Shown here: in pieces, positions 1 through 5,831 of the stretch
Layout of the letters: each line of letters starts with the position of its first letter
Numbering within the stretch: the stretch's first letter is position 1
Origin: CBIFVZ01 sp966185765
GTDB taxonomy: Bacteria; Pseudomonadota; Gammaproteobacteria; Enterobacterales; Enterobacteriaceae
DNA: 20,466 nucleotides
Direction: 5' to 3'
Assembly (NCBI GenBank): GCA_966185765.1
Contig: CBIFVZ010000067.1
Coordinates: forward strand, 1-20,466
Program-made: the position numbers and the translations under genes
The notes under the pieces: generated by a model
Database searches by the model: none
What the model was told of the DNA's origin: nothing
Seen by the model: only the letters and a program-made list of their open reading frames with translations

Positions 1-157
1 TTTCATTACTCCTGCTGACGGCAGCAAAGACGTGTTCGTACACTTCTCTGCAATTCAGGGTAATGGCTTCAAAACGCTGGCTGAAGGCCAGAACGTTGAA
101 TTTGAAATTCAGGACGGCCAGAAAGGCCCTGCGGCAGTTAACGTTACCGCAATCTGA
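1..157 (+). CDS. cspC: Cold shock-like protein CspC, C-terminal 51 residues (5' end outside window)
   Basis: Partial gene. Reading from base 2, the visible 51 codons start [19 protein letters not shown] and end AAVNVTAI before TGA. This is the RNP2 half (VFVHFSA) and C-terminus of a 69-residue cold shock domain, so about 18 residues lie upstream. As I remember it, the visible part equals E. coli CspC, and the neighbouring rlmA fits the cspC locus rather than cspE. CspC is a small single-stranded nucleic-acid-binding beta barrel that acts as an RNA chaperone and antiterminator. In E. coli it is made at 37 C and affects stability of stress mRNAs such as rpoS. A strong terminator follows. High confidence on family, slightly less on paralogue. 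Confidence 0.95.
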
Positions 158-190
158 TTTCTTTCAGCTGACGCTGACCGTATATCGAAG

Positions 191-213
191 CCCCGCCTGG
201 TGCGGGGTTTTTT
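191..213 (+). terminator. Rho-independent terminator of cspC
   Basis: CCCCGC (191-196), loop CTGGT, GCGGGG (202-207), then six T. It lies 34 nt after the cspC stop and is followed by further T-rich sequence. Confidence 0.93.
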
Positions 214-561
214 GTTTTCTTTTTCCCTGTTTTCCCGTCTTGATAAGCAGAAGGCTTTTTAATTGCCTGTCCGGTACAACACGAGGCAAACTTACTCCAT
301 CAATAAAGGCGTTGTGTTGCCACTAAGTGCATTTATTTGTGCGCAACCTTCATCTTCTGCCCATTTCAATCACACTCAGACGTTGTTAAGTGCGACAAAC
401 CATGATGGTAACTTCCTGTGCTGTCGCATCAACGGATGATTATTAACCCTTGTTTATTGTTTGCCCTGAACAGGCGAAAGCACGTCGATAACAGGTAAAA
501 CATTTCCCGGCGCGCATATTGGCGGTAAACTTGCCGCCTTTGACTGCCAGCAGGAGTTACC
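214..561. other. Intergenic region between cspC terminator and rlmA
   Basis: About 350 bases with no convincing gene on either strand. The longest open frame here is a shifted-frame continuation from inside cspC. The only structure I see is a weak dyad GGCGG/CCGCC at 521-538 just before the rlmA ribosome binding site. The rlmA promoter must lie here, but no clear pair of -35 and -10 boxes stands out. The rlmA Shine-Dalgarno CAGGAG ends seven bases before its ATG. Confidence 0.6.
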
Positions 562-1377
562 ATGTCTTTTCTTTGCCCACTGTGCCATGCCCCGTTAGAA
601 GAGGGCGTCAGCAGTTTGCGTTGTTGCGCAGGCCATCAGTTCGATAAAGCGAAAGAAGGGTATGTCAATTTGCTGCCGGTACAGCATAAACGCTCGCGTG
701 AGCCGGGTGACAGTGCTGAGATGATGCGTGCACGACGGGCATTTCTTGATGCGGGTCATTATGCTCCACTGCGTGAAGCTCTTACGCAGCAATTGGCAAA
801 ACACTTGCCACAGCAGGGGGCGGATATTCTTGATATCGGCTGTGGCGAAGGTTACTACACGTCGGCGTTTGCTGAACTGGCACATCAGCGCGGGGGGATT
901 GGCTATGGTCTGGATGTATCGAAGGCTGCGGTACGCTCCGGTGCAAAGCGCTACCCTGCAGTGCGCTTTTGCGTGGCATCCAGCCACCGTCTGCCGTTTG
1001 CCGATAATGCAATTGATGGCGTGGTACGTATTTATGCGCCGTGTAGCGCTCAGGAGCTGGCGAGGGTTGTCAGGCCAGGTGGCATTGTCGTAACAGCAGC
1101 GCCTGGGCCGCGTCATTTGTTACAGCTTAAGGGGCTGATTTATCAGGAAGTGAAATTGCATCAGGAACGGGACGAAGTGTTAACCGGGTTTGTGCTTCAG
1201 GAGCAGCAAACGCTGGCTTATCCGCTCACTTTAGACGGTGAGGCTGCACATGCCTTGCTGCAAATGACGCCGTTTGCCTGGCGCGCCCGACCAGAGGTTA
1301 AAGCGCAACTGTTACAGGAAACGGCATTTGCATGTGAAACCGATTTTGCTGTTAATGTCTGGCGGCGGGACGCTTAA
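562..1377 (+). CDS. rlmA: 23S rRNA (guanine-745-N1)-methyltransferase RlmA
   Basis: This 271-residue protein (E. coli RlmA is 269) methylates N1 of G745 in helix 35 of 23S rRNA using S-adenosylmethionine. The N-terminal zinc site is visible as CPLC (C5, C8), with C21 or C22 and H25 as the remaining ligands. It is followed by the conserved segment AKEGYVNLLPVQHKRSREPG. A Rossmann methyltransferase domain starts near residue 88, with motif I DIGCGEGYYT (91-100) and the acidic strand 2 end GLDVS (116-120). The ATG is preceded by CAGGAG at good spacing, and the E. coli protein starts the same way (MSF). The stop codon abuts the stop of the convergent mntP with no base between them. Confidence 0.96.
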   Translation: MSFLCPLCHAPLEEGVSSLRCCAGHQFDKAKEGYVNLLPVQHKRSREPGDSAEMMRARRAFLDAGHYAPLREALTQQLAKHLPQQGADILDIGCGEGYYTSAFAELAHQRGGIGYGLDVSKAAVRSGAKRYPAVRFCVASSHRLPFADNAIDGVVRIYAPCSAQELARVVRPGGIVVTAAPGPRHLLQLKGLIYQEVKLHQERDEVLTGFVLQEQQTLAYPLTLDGEAAHALLQMTPFAWRARPEVKAQLLQETAFACETDFAVNVWRRDA

Positions 1378-1944
1378 TCAGCCGTAAAACTGGCTATACA
1401 GGATCTGCACGCCAATCCCAATCAACACCAGGCCGCCGAGGATCTCGGCGCGCTTACCAAGCAGCGGACCGATAAAACGACCAATCATCATACCGAGCGT
1501 GGTCATAATCAGCGTTGCGCAGCCAATAGCCAGCGCTGTCCACCAGATGTTGACCTGTAAAAAGGCAAGGCCGACACCGACAGCCATCGCATCAAGACTG
1601 GTGGCAATTGCGGTTGTTACCAGCAGCCAAAAGCCGTGGCGCTGGCGAGGCGTTTCTTCATCGTCTGGTTTACCAAAGAGACCTTCATAAAGCATCCGTG
1701 AGCCAAGGAACAGCAGTAAAAAGAAGGCTATCCAGTGGTTCCAGTTCATGACGAATTGGCTTGCAAACATGCCGAGCGCCCAACCAACGAGTGGGGTGAT
1801 CGCTTCAATCGTACCGAAAATCAGCCCCGTACGAAGTGCTTCACGAAACTTAGGTTTGTGCAGCACGGCGCCTTTACCGATAGACACGGCAAAGGCGTCC
1901 ATAGACATGCCAAAAGCGAGAAGAAGGGTTGCGGAGAGATTCAT
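1378..1944 (-). CDS. mntP: Manganese efflux pump MntP
   Basis: Inner-membrane Mn(II) exporter of the MntP/YebN family, 188 residues, the same length as in E. coli. It is almost all hydrophobic and predicts six membrane segments as two related halves, each with a conserved acidic motif: MSMDAFAVSIGKG (D16) and TSLDAMAVGVG (D118). These aspartates are needed for export in the E. coli protein. A hydrophilic loop near residues 90-103 (GKPDDEETPRQRH) separates the halves. The start ATG has only a modest Shine-Dalgarno (AGGG). That fits translational control by the Mn riboswitch in its leader. Upstream Fur-like and MntR-like sites add transcriptional control. The gene ends flush against rlmA. Confidence 0.96.
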   Translation of the reverse strand: MNLSATLLLAFGMSMDAFAVSIGKGAVLHKPKFREALRTGLIFGTIEAITPLVGWALGMFASQFVMNWNHWIAFFLLLFLGSRMLYEGLFGKPDDEETPRQRHGFWLLVTTAIATSLDAMAVGVGLAFLQVNIWWTALAIGCATLIMTTLGMMIGRFIGPLLGKRAEILGGLVLIGIGVQILYSQFYG

Positions 1945-1989
1945 TTTTCAGCCCTGACCGGGAAAACCATATGACACACCACTGCCCCC

Positions 1990-2115
1990 AGTATCAGCAG
2001 TTGATGCGCCTATGGTCTCGCCTGACCGAATTCGGCCCGTACGTGCCACGTTGTCAGACAACGAGTATGTTGACACGCACATTTCTTTTACAGAAATTAG
2101 CTACTCCCCAATAGA
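1990..2115 (-). ncRNA. yybP-ykoY manganese riboswitch in the mntP leader
   Basis: On the minus strand the family's hallmark GGGGAGTAG lies at 2109-2101. It is followed by GTCAACATACTCG and then by GGTCAGGCGAGACC (about 2026-2013) and GCGCATCAAC. This is the conserved layout of the yybP-ykoY class, which binds Mn(II) and is known upstream of mntP in E. coli. The leader reaches the mntP ATG with no intrinsic terminator. Control of ribosome access is therefore more likely than attenuation. Exact ends are approximate. Confidence 0.93.
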
Positions 2116-2126
2116 TGGGCGTCACA

Positions 2127-2155
2127 ATAACATATTTTGGGGATGTGTCTAACAA
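2127..2155 (-). promoter_or_regulatory. Candidate sigma-70 promoter of mntP
   Basis: On the minus strand TTGTTA (2155-2150), 17 bases, then TGTTAT (2132-2127). The inferred transcript would start near 2120, just upstream of the riboswitch hallmark, giving a leader of about 175 nt. The -35 is fair and the -10 is weak, so an activator would be plausible. Confidence 0.5.
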
Positions 2156-2181
2156 AAGTTTTTATTTATATCATTGCAGAT

Positions 2182-2196
2182 TGATAACGATTTTCA
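2182..2196. promoter_or_regulatory. Fur-like box upstream of mntP
   Basis: TGATAACGATTTTCA matches the 7-1-7 Fur consensus TGATAAT-N-ATTATCA at 12 of 14 positions. It sits about 27 bp upstream of the candidate mntP -35. E. coli mntP is reported to respond to Fur as well as MntR, so the site is expected. It was identified by eye only. Confidence 0.6.
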
Positions 2197-2253
2197 TTTT
2201 AATTTATTGGTAATGAGGTTGTTAATTTATTACATTGCGTTACCTGGTTTATA

Positions 2254-2271
2254 ATATAGCAATGGCTATAA
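2254..2271. promoter_or_regulatory. MntR-like operator, copy 1
   Basis: The palindrome TATAGC-AATG-GCTATA (2255-2270) lies here. The core ATAGCAATGGCTAT differs at one base from the E. coli MntR consensus core ATAGCAAAGGCTAT as I remember it. MntR is the manganese-sensing DtxR-family regulator that activates mntP in E. coli. Confidence 0.65.
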
Positions 2272-2293
2272 CCTCGTTATTTTTTAATCAAAA

Positions 2294-2311
2294 CCATAGC
2301 AAATGCTATAT
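2294..2311. promoter_or_regulatory. MntR-like operator, copy 2
   Basis: Second copy of the same palindrome: CATAGC-AAAT-GCTATA (2295-2310), again one mismatch from the MntR core. Its centre lies 40 bp from copy 1, close to four helical turns, so the two sites would face the same side of the DNA. It lies only a few bases beyond the yobD stop. Confidence 0.65.
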
Positions 2312-2318
2312 CTATAAC

Positions 2319-2777
2319 CTATTGAGATGTAATAATAAATTTATATATTGATTCGAGGTCGTCTATATTTCGCACGCGAATGTAGAGGTTTTTTTGCTCT
2401 AATTTTATCACCAGCACACCATCCTCGGATAAATTGATGGCGTTAATTCGACGATAATCTATCCAGATACCTGTGTAGAAAAGACCTTGTGTTTTAAAGC
2501 GAAGGTAGGGTTGGCGCAGCCAGCCGATATAAATGGCCAGTAGTGCGGTACAGCCTAATAGCCAGGTGGTCAGCACCGGGCCGCTGCTGGTAACGTTGTT
2601 GTAGATAAGGATGGCAATGAGCACAGTGAAGATAGTGATATCAACCGGGTTTCGGCGCAACAGGGCGACCCTGAGCCGGGTTTTACCGCGCCGGCGGTCG
2701 AGTACCACATCCTCATAAATGCCCCAGGCAAGAAGCAGAATAATGAATACAACCAAAAGGGCTTGCGTTAGCGACAT
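2319..2777 (-). CDS. yobD: UPF0266 family membrane protein YobD
   Basis: This 152-residue protein has the same length as E. coli YobD and no known function. Membrane segments are visible at about residues 5-22 and 45-62, with a third around 70-88. A soluble C-terminal half follows, containing IDYRRINAINLSEDGVLVI and ending IRVRNIDDLESIYKFI. The open frame continues 50 codons further upstream. The start is placed at MSLTQ because the minus strand has AGGAAA just before that ATG and because this gives the family length. It lies downstream of manZ on the same strand, but an intrinsic terminator intervenes, so expression may depend on read-through. Confidence 0.93.
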   Translation of the reverse strand: MSLTQALLVVFIILLLAWGIYEDVVLDRRRGKTRLRVALLRRNPVDITIFTVLIAILIYNNVTSSGPVLTTWLLGCTALLAIYIGWLRQPYLRFKTQGLFYTGIWIDYRRINAINLSEDGVLVIKLEQKNLYIRVRNIDDLESIYKFIITSQ

Positions 2778-2790
2778 GGGGTTTCCTGAT

Positions 2791-2819
2791 ACAAAATGCC
2801 GGGGCGCAATGCCCCGGCA
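2791..2819 (-). terminator. Rho-independent terminator of manXYZ
   Basis: On the minus strand TGCCGGGGC (2819-2811), loop ATTGC, GCCCCGGCA (2805-2797), then TTTTGTAT. This 9-bp perfect GC-rich stem starts 12 nt after the manZ stop and ends about 20 nt before the yobD ATG. Confidence 0.88.
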
Positions 2820-2830
2820 AGGGAGTGGAC

Positions 2831-3682
2831 TTACAGGCCCAGCAGGCCAATGGCGTAGCCGACAATACCAATCACAAAGAAGCCGCAGATAATCCACAGC
2901 GCATTGACTTTTTTGCGCAACAGCCACATGCAGGCGAAGGTTAGCAGTAGCGGCACCAGCCCGGGCATCAGCTGATCAAGAATGTTCTGCACTGTGGTGA
3001 CCTTCTCCGCGCCCGTCTGGTCAGTCACCCTTGAAACTACCAGTGGGATATTCACATGGGTCCATTTGTTGACCAGTGCTCCCATCACAAACAAGCCAAG
3101 AATGGACGCGCCTTCCGTCAGTTTTTGCAGGAAGCCGCCGCCCATGTCCTTCACAATATCCACCCCTTTACGGTAGCCGTAGGCCACACCGTAATAGCGT
3201 GTCAGCAGCCGCACCAGGTTAAACAGCACAAAGAACAATAGCGGGCCGAGCAGACTACCACTCATGGCAATACCGGCACCGAGGGCAGCGAATACCGGGC
3301 GCACTGTACCCCAGAATATTGGGTCACCTACACCCGCAAGCGGTCCCATCAGGCCAACTTTAATACCGTTGATGGCCGCATCATCAATCGGTGCGCCGTT
3401 AGCACGCTGCTCTTCCATTGCAAGCGTAACCCCCAGCACCGGAGCGGCCACGTAAGGATGGGTGTTGAAAAATTCCAGGTGGCGTTTAATGGCCTGGCGG
3501 CGGGCATCGTTGTTTTCCGGGTAGAGGCGACGGATAACCGGCACCATCGCAAAACAAAAGCCCAGCGCCTGCATGCGTTCGAAGTTCCATGAACCCTGGA
3601 ACAGGTTTGAGCGCAGAAATACGCCGCGAATATCGCCCTGAGTCAGTTTTTTCTCAGGTGTTGCTTTAGTCATATCCACCAT
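2831..3682 (-). CDS. manZ: PTS mannose transporter subunit IID (ManZ)
   Basis: Membrane component IID of the mannose-family phosphotransferase system, which works with ManY (IIC) to move mannose, glucose, glucosamine and related sugars through the inner membrane. The family region FLRSNLFQGSWNFERMQALG is clear near the N-terminus, as are GLMGPLAGVGDPIFWGTVRP and the long hydrophobic C-terminal half ending GYAIGLLGL. The frame could open at a GTG three codons earlier. The ATG at 3682 is preferred because AGGTGG sits 8 nt upstream, and it gives 283 residues beginning MVD, as in E. coli. It starts 12 nt after the manY stop, so translation is probably coupled. Confidence 0.97.
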   Translation of the reverse strand: MVDMTKATPEKKLTQGDIRGVFLRSNLFQGSWNFERMQALGFCFAMVPVIRRLYPENNDARRQAIKRHLEFFNTHPYVAAPVLGVTLAMEEQRANGAPIDDAAINGIKVGLMGPLAGVGDPIFWGTVRPVFAALGAGIAMSGSLLGPLLFFVLFNLVRLLTRYYGVAYGYRKGVDIVKDMGGGFLQKLTEGASILGLFVMGALVNKWTHVNIPLVVSRVTDQTGAEKVTTVQNILDQLMPGLVPLLLTFACMWLLRKKVNALWIICGFFVIGIVGYAIGLLGL

Positions 3683-3694
3683 ATCGTCCACCTG

Positions 3695-4492
3695 TTAATC
3701 CAGTTCGTTGTCGAGGTCGTTGTGGGCAGCCGCGGGAGCTGAGGCCGCCGGGCGGTTGTATTTCGGGCTGAGTTGGATGTAGAGGATAGCCATGACAGCG
3801 CCGATAACGCCCAGTGCCACCAGGTTAAAGTCGGTGAACGCGGCGGTGACGAAGCCGAGATAGAAAAATGGCATCAGGTAGCCTGCGCGCATCATGTTAA
3901 TGACCATCGCGTAACCGACCACCACAATCATACCGCCTGCAATATTGAGGCCGTTGGTGACCACTTCCGGGATGGCGTTGAGCATGTTCTGCACTTCACT
4001 GGTGCCAACGGAAATGGCCACAATGACAGCAGGAATGGCGATACGCATGGCTTGCAGGAACAATGATGACACGTGGAGCCAGGACAGAGCGGTGAGTTTG
4101 CCTTTTTCGGCTGCACTGTCAGCCGCGTGCTGAAAGCCAACGGTGATGGTACGAACAATAATCGTCAGCACCTGGCCTGCGGCCGCAAGAGGGATAGCCA
4201 GAGCGATACCTGCGCCAATACTCTGGTGCCCGGCAATAACCAGAATGGTAGAAATGATGGAGGCCAGTGCGGCATCCGGCGCTACCGCAGCACCAATGTT
4301 CATCCAGCCCAGGGCTATCATTTCCAGCGTACCGCCGATGATAATGCCGGTTTTCATGTCTCCCAGCACGGCACCAATGAGCGTACAGGCTACCAGCGGG
4401 CGGTGAAACTGGAACTCATCAAGCACTGACTCCATACCTGCAATACAGGCAACGATAAATATCAGCACAATCTGAAGCGTAGTAATCTCCAT
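3695..4492 (-). CDS. manY: PTS mannose transporter subunit IIC (ManY)
   Basis: Integral membrane subunit IIC of the mannose PTS, 265 residues (E. coli 266). It forms the sugar channel with ManZ and serves as part of the entry route for phage lambda DNA in E. coli. The IIC signature GGTLEMIALGWMNIGAAVAP is at about residues 52-71, followed by DAALASIISTILVI. The rest is hydrophobic, with a short charged Ala/Pro-rich tail (PKYNRPAASAPAAAHNDLDNELD) that would lie in the cytoplasm. ATG is preceded by AGGAG at 7 nt. It follows manX after 63 nt, a gap that carries a candidate SgrS pairing site. Confidence 0.97.
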   Translation of the reverse strand: MEITTLQIVLIFIVACIAGMESVLDEFQFHRPLVACTLIGAVLGDMKTGIIIGGTLEMIALGWMNIGAAVAPDAALASIISTILVIAGHQSIGAGIALAIPLAAAGQVLTIIVRTITVGFQHAADSAAEKGKLTALSWLHVSSLFLQAMRIAIPAVIVAISVGTSEVQNMLNAIPEVVTNGLNIAGGMIVVVGYAMVINMMRAGYLMPFFYLGFVTAAFTDFNLVALGVIGAVMAILYIQLSPKYNRPAASAPAAAHNDLDNELD

Positions 4493-4520
4493 TATACTTC
4501 TCCTGTTTAATCGGACTACT

Positions 4521-4534
4521 GTGAAGGCTGAGTA
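4521..4534 (-). promoter_or_regulatory. Candidate SgrS small-RNA pairing site in the manX-manY intergenic region
   Basis: The plus strand reads GTGAAGGCTGAGTA, resembling the SgrS pairing segment GUGUGACUGAGUA as I remember it. The man mRNA from the minus strand would therefore contain the complement (ACTCAG, then a CACA block). In E. coli SgrS represses manXYZ by pairing in early manX and in this intergenic gap. The site is inferred by eye, and sgrS is not in the window. Confidence 0.4.
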
Positions 4535-4555
4535 AACAAATCCGCACAGCGCGGC

Positions 4556-5530
4556 TTATTTATTCATTTTGCTAATCAGGTCCATCATTTTCAGGCGCGG
4601 ATCGCTTGAGACTTTACGCACCTCCAGCTCAATACCGTGCTGGTTGAGCCAGGTGAAAGCATCAATATCCTTTTGATCGACGGAGACGGCGTTATTGACC
4701 TGGGTTTTTCCCTGACGATAGGCCATACCGCCGATATTAACCGTGGTTATCTTTACGCCACCTTCCACCAGGCGCGCCACGTCGGTAGGGTTGGTGAACA
4801 GCAGCATTACGCGCTCACGTGCATATTTGGGGTTGTTGTAGACGCGAATCATTTTAGCAACATCGACAACGTGGGCGGTGACGCCAGGTGGGGCAACCTG
4901 GGTGAGGAGTGTTTTGCGGACCTGGTCGGCGGCCACTTCGTCGCTGACCACAATGATGCGGGTAACGTTAGTTTCTTTGGTCCAGCGTGTGGCGACCTGA
5001 CCGTGAATCAGTCGGTCATCAATACGGGCAAGACCAATTACCATATAATCATCCGGTCCCATCGGCTTAGCGGGTGCGGCGGGGTGGACTGTGGGGGCGG
5101 CTTCGGTGACGACCGGGGCTGGTTTTGCTGATGCCTTTGCCTTGAGCGCCTTCACGCCCTCACTACCGGCTTCGACAGCAATGGAAATCAGTTCCTCAAA
5201 AGAAGGGTTGTCGTCGCGCGCCATCAGCGTTTCTACCAGCATCGGGATATTCACCCCGGCGATGACGTCATAGTGTGCTTTATCTACAACAATGCGGCTG
5301 GCGGCATTAAAGGGACTGCCGCCCCAGGTGTCTACCAGAAACAAAACCCCCTGGTTGGTGTCGAGTTTTTCGAGCTGTGCGTGATATTTTTCGATCAGGG
5401 TTTCAGCATTCTCCCCCGGCACGAAATCAATCCAGCCCACGTTTTGTTGCTCCCCGAGCAGCATTTCAGCGGTTTTTAACAACTGCTCTGCTGCCCAGCC
5501 GTGCGTGCCTATGACAATAGCAATAGTCAC
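4556..5530 (-). CDS. manX: PTS mannose transporter subunits IIAB (ManX)
   Basis: Cytoplasmic phosphotransfer protein of 324 residues (E. coli 323). It passes phosphate from HPr to its IIA histidine, then to the IIB histidine, then to the sugar in ManYZ. The IIA domain covers about residues 1-130, with active His10 in AIVIGTHGWAAEQLL and the fold motif FLVDTWGGSPFNAASRI. A flexible Ala/Pro linker runs to about 160. The IIB domain follows with active His176 in ARIDDRLIHGQVATRW. The start codon is GTG (also GTG in E. coli as I remember), preceded by AGGAGGT. This is the first gene of manXYZ. Confidence 0.97.
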   Translation of the reverse strand: MTIAIVIGTHGWAAEQLLKTAEMLLGEQQNVGWIDFVPGENAETLIEKYHAQLEKLDTNQGVLFLVDTWGGSPFNAASRIVVDKAHYDVIAGVNIPMLVETLMARDDNPSFEELISIAVEAGSEGVKALKAKASAKPAPVVTEAAPTVHPAAPAKPMGPDDYMVIGLARIDDRLIHGQVATRWTKETNVTRIIVVSDEVAADQVRKTLLTQVAPPGVTAHVVDVAKMIRVYNNPKYARERVMLLFTNPTDVARLVEGGVKITTVNIGGMAYRQGKTQVNNAVSVDQKDIDAFTWLNQHGIELEVRKVSSDPRLKMMDLISKMNK

Positions 5531-5629
5531 TCGCTACCTCCTGTGTTGTCCTTCGGCCACTCTGTCGTACCCGGACAAAATGAATCGATTCATACAAGGG
5601 TTGATTGAGGAACGTCTTGTTACCGCGAA

Positions 5630-5673
5630 TAATTTTAGAGCGTGAAAATAGTTTTTTTGTGATGGACTTCCGT
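5630..5673 (-). promoter_or_regulatory. manXYZ promoter with CRP-like and Mlc/NagC-like sites
   Basis: On the minus strand a -10 TAAAAT lies at 5637-5632, giving an inferred start near 5625. The CRP-like site TGTGA-N6-TCCGT (plus strand 5658-5673) is centred at 5665.5, about 40.5 bp upstream of that start, the class II position reported for manX in E. coli. One half of the CRP site is weak. The AT-rich dyad TAATTTTAGAGCGTGAAAATA (5630-5650, 21 bases) overlaps the -10 and resembles an Mlc/NagC operator. The arrangement fits glucose-dependent derepression plus cAMP-CRP activation. Confidence 0.5.
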
Positions 5674-5696
5674 AATTTAGTGACGAATCACAATTA

Positions 5697-5713
5697 ATTT
5701 CACAGTGTGAAAT
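5697..5713. promoter_or_regulatory. Perfect palindrome upstream of manX, possible Mlc/NagC operator
   Basis: ATTTCACA-G-TGTGAAAT, two perfect 8-bp arms around one base, centred 65 bp upstream of the AT-rich dyad that overlaps the manX -10. The TTTCAC/GTGAAA arms resemble Mlc and NagC half-sites. E. coli manX is known to bind Mlc and NagC. The spacing of TGTGA halves is wrong for CRP. Confidence 0.5.
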
Positions 5714-5754
5714 ATGAGCAGTCGCGACAACAAATTGCAAAGTCCGGTAAATCT

Positions 5755-5784
5755 TTGCCAAAGGGGTAACCCCTTTGCTATGGT
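5755..5784 (+). promoter_or_regulatory. Candidate yoaE promoter with a palindromic spacer
   Basis: TTGCCA (5755-5760), 18 bp, then TATGGT (5779-5784), which is preceded by TGC to make an extended -10. The spacer is filled by the perfect dyad CAAAGGGGT-A-ACCCCTTTG (5759-5777). A palindrome between the two hexamers is typical of promoters twisted by MerR-family regulators. No regulator is known to me here. Confidence 0.45.
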
Positions 5785-5831
5785 ATTTGTCCGTCTACCT
5801 TTTTGAGGAGCTTTGGGCAGTTGCCCTCCGT

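Noticed and set aside
63..326. 87-codon open frame at the start of the window
   Set aside because: It is a shifted frame within cspC that runs through the terminator; no ribosome binding site and no protein-like composition.
1735..2114. Plus-strand open frames over the mntP start and leader
   Set aside because: They overlap the mntP coding sequence and the riboswitch in antisense, with no supporting start site or homology.
4073..4429. 118-codon plus-strand frame opposite manY, and similar long antisense frames opposite manX, sdaA, yoaE and fadD
   Set aside because: They are shadows of strongly biased codons in real genes on the other strand; His/Arg/Asn-rich and without start signals.
5676..5697. 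GTGA-CGAA-TCAC as a CRP site upstream of manX
   Set aside because: The half-sites are four bases apart instead of six, so it does not fit the CRP dimer; the site at 5658-5673 has the right spacing and position.
5534..5761. 75-codon minus-strand open frame upstream of manX
   Set aside because: It covers the man promoter, CRP-like site and palindromes; composition is not protein-like and no ribosome binding site supports it.
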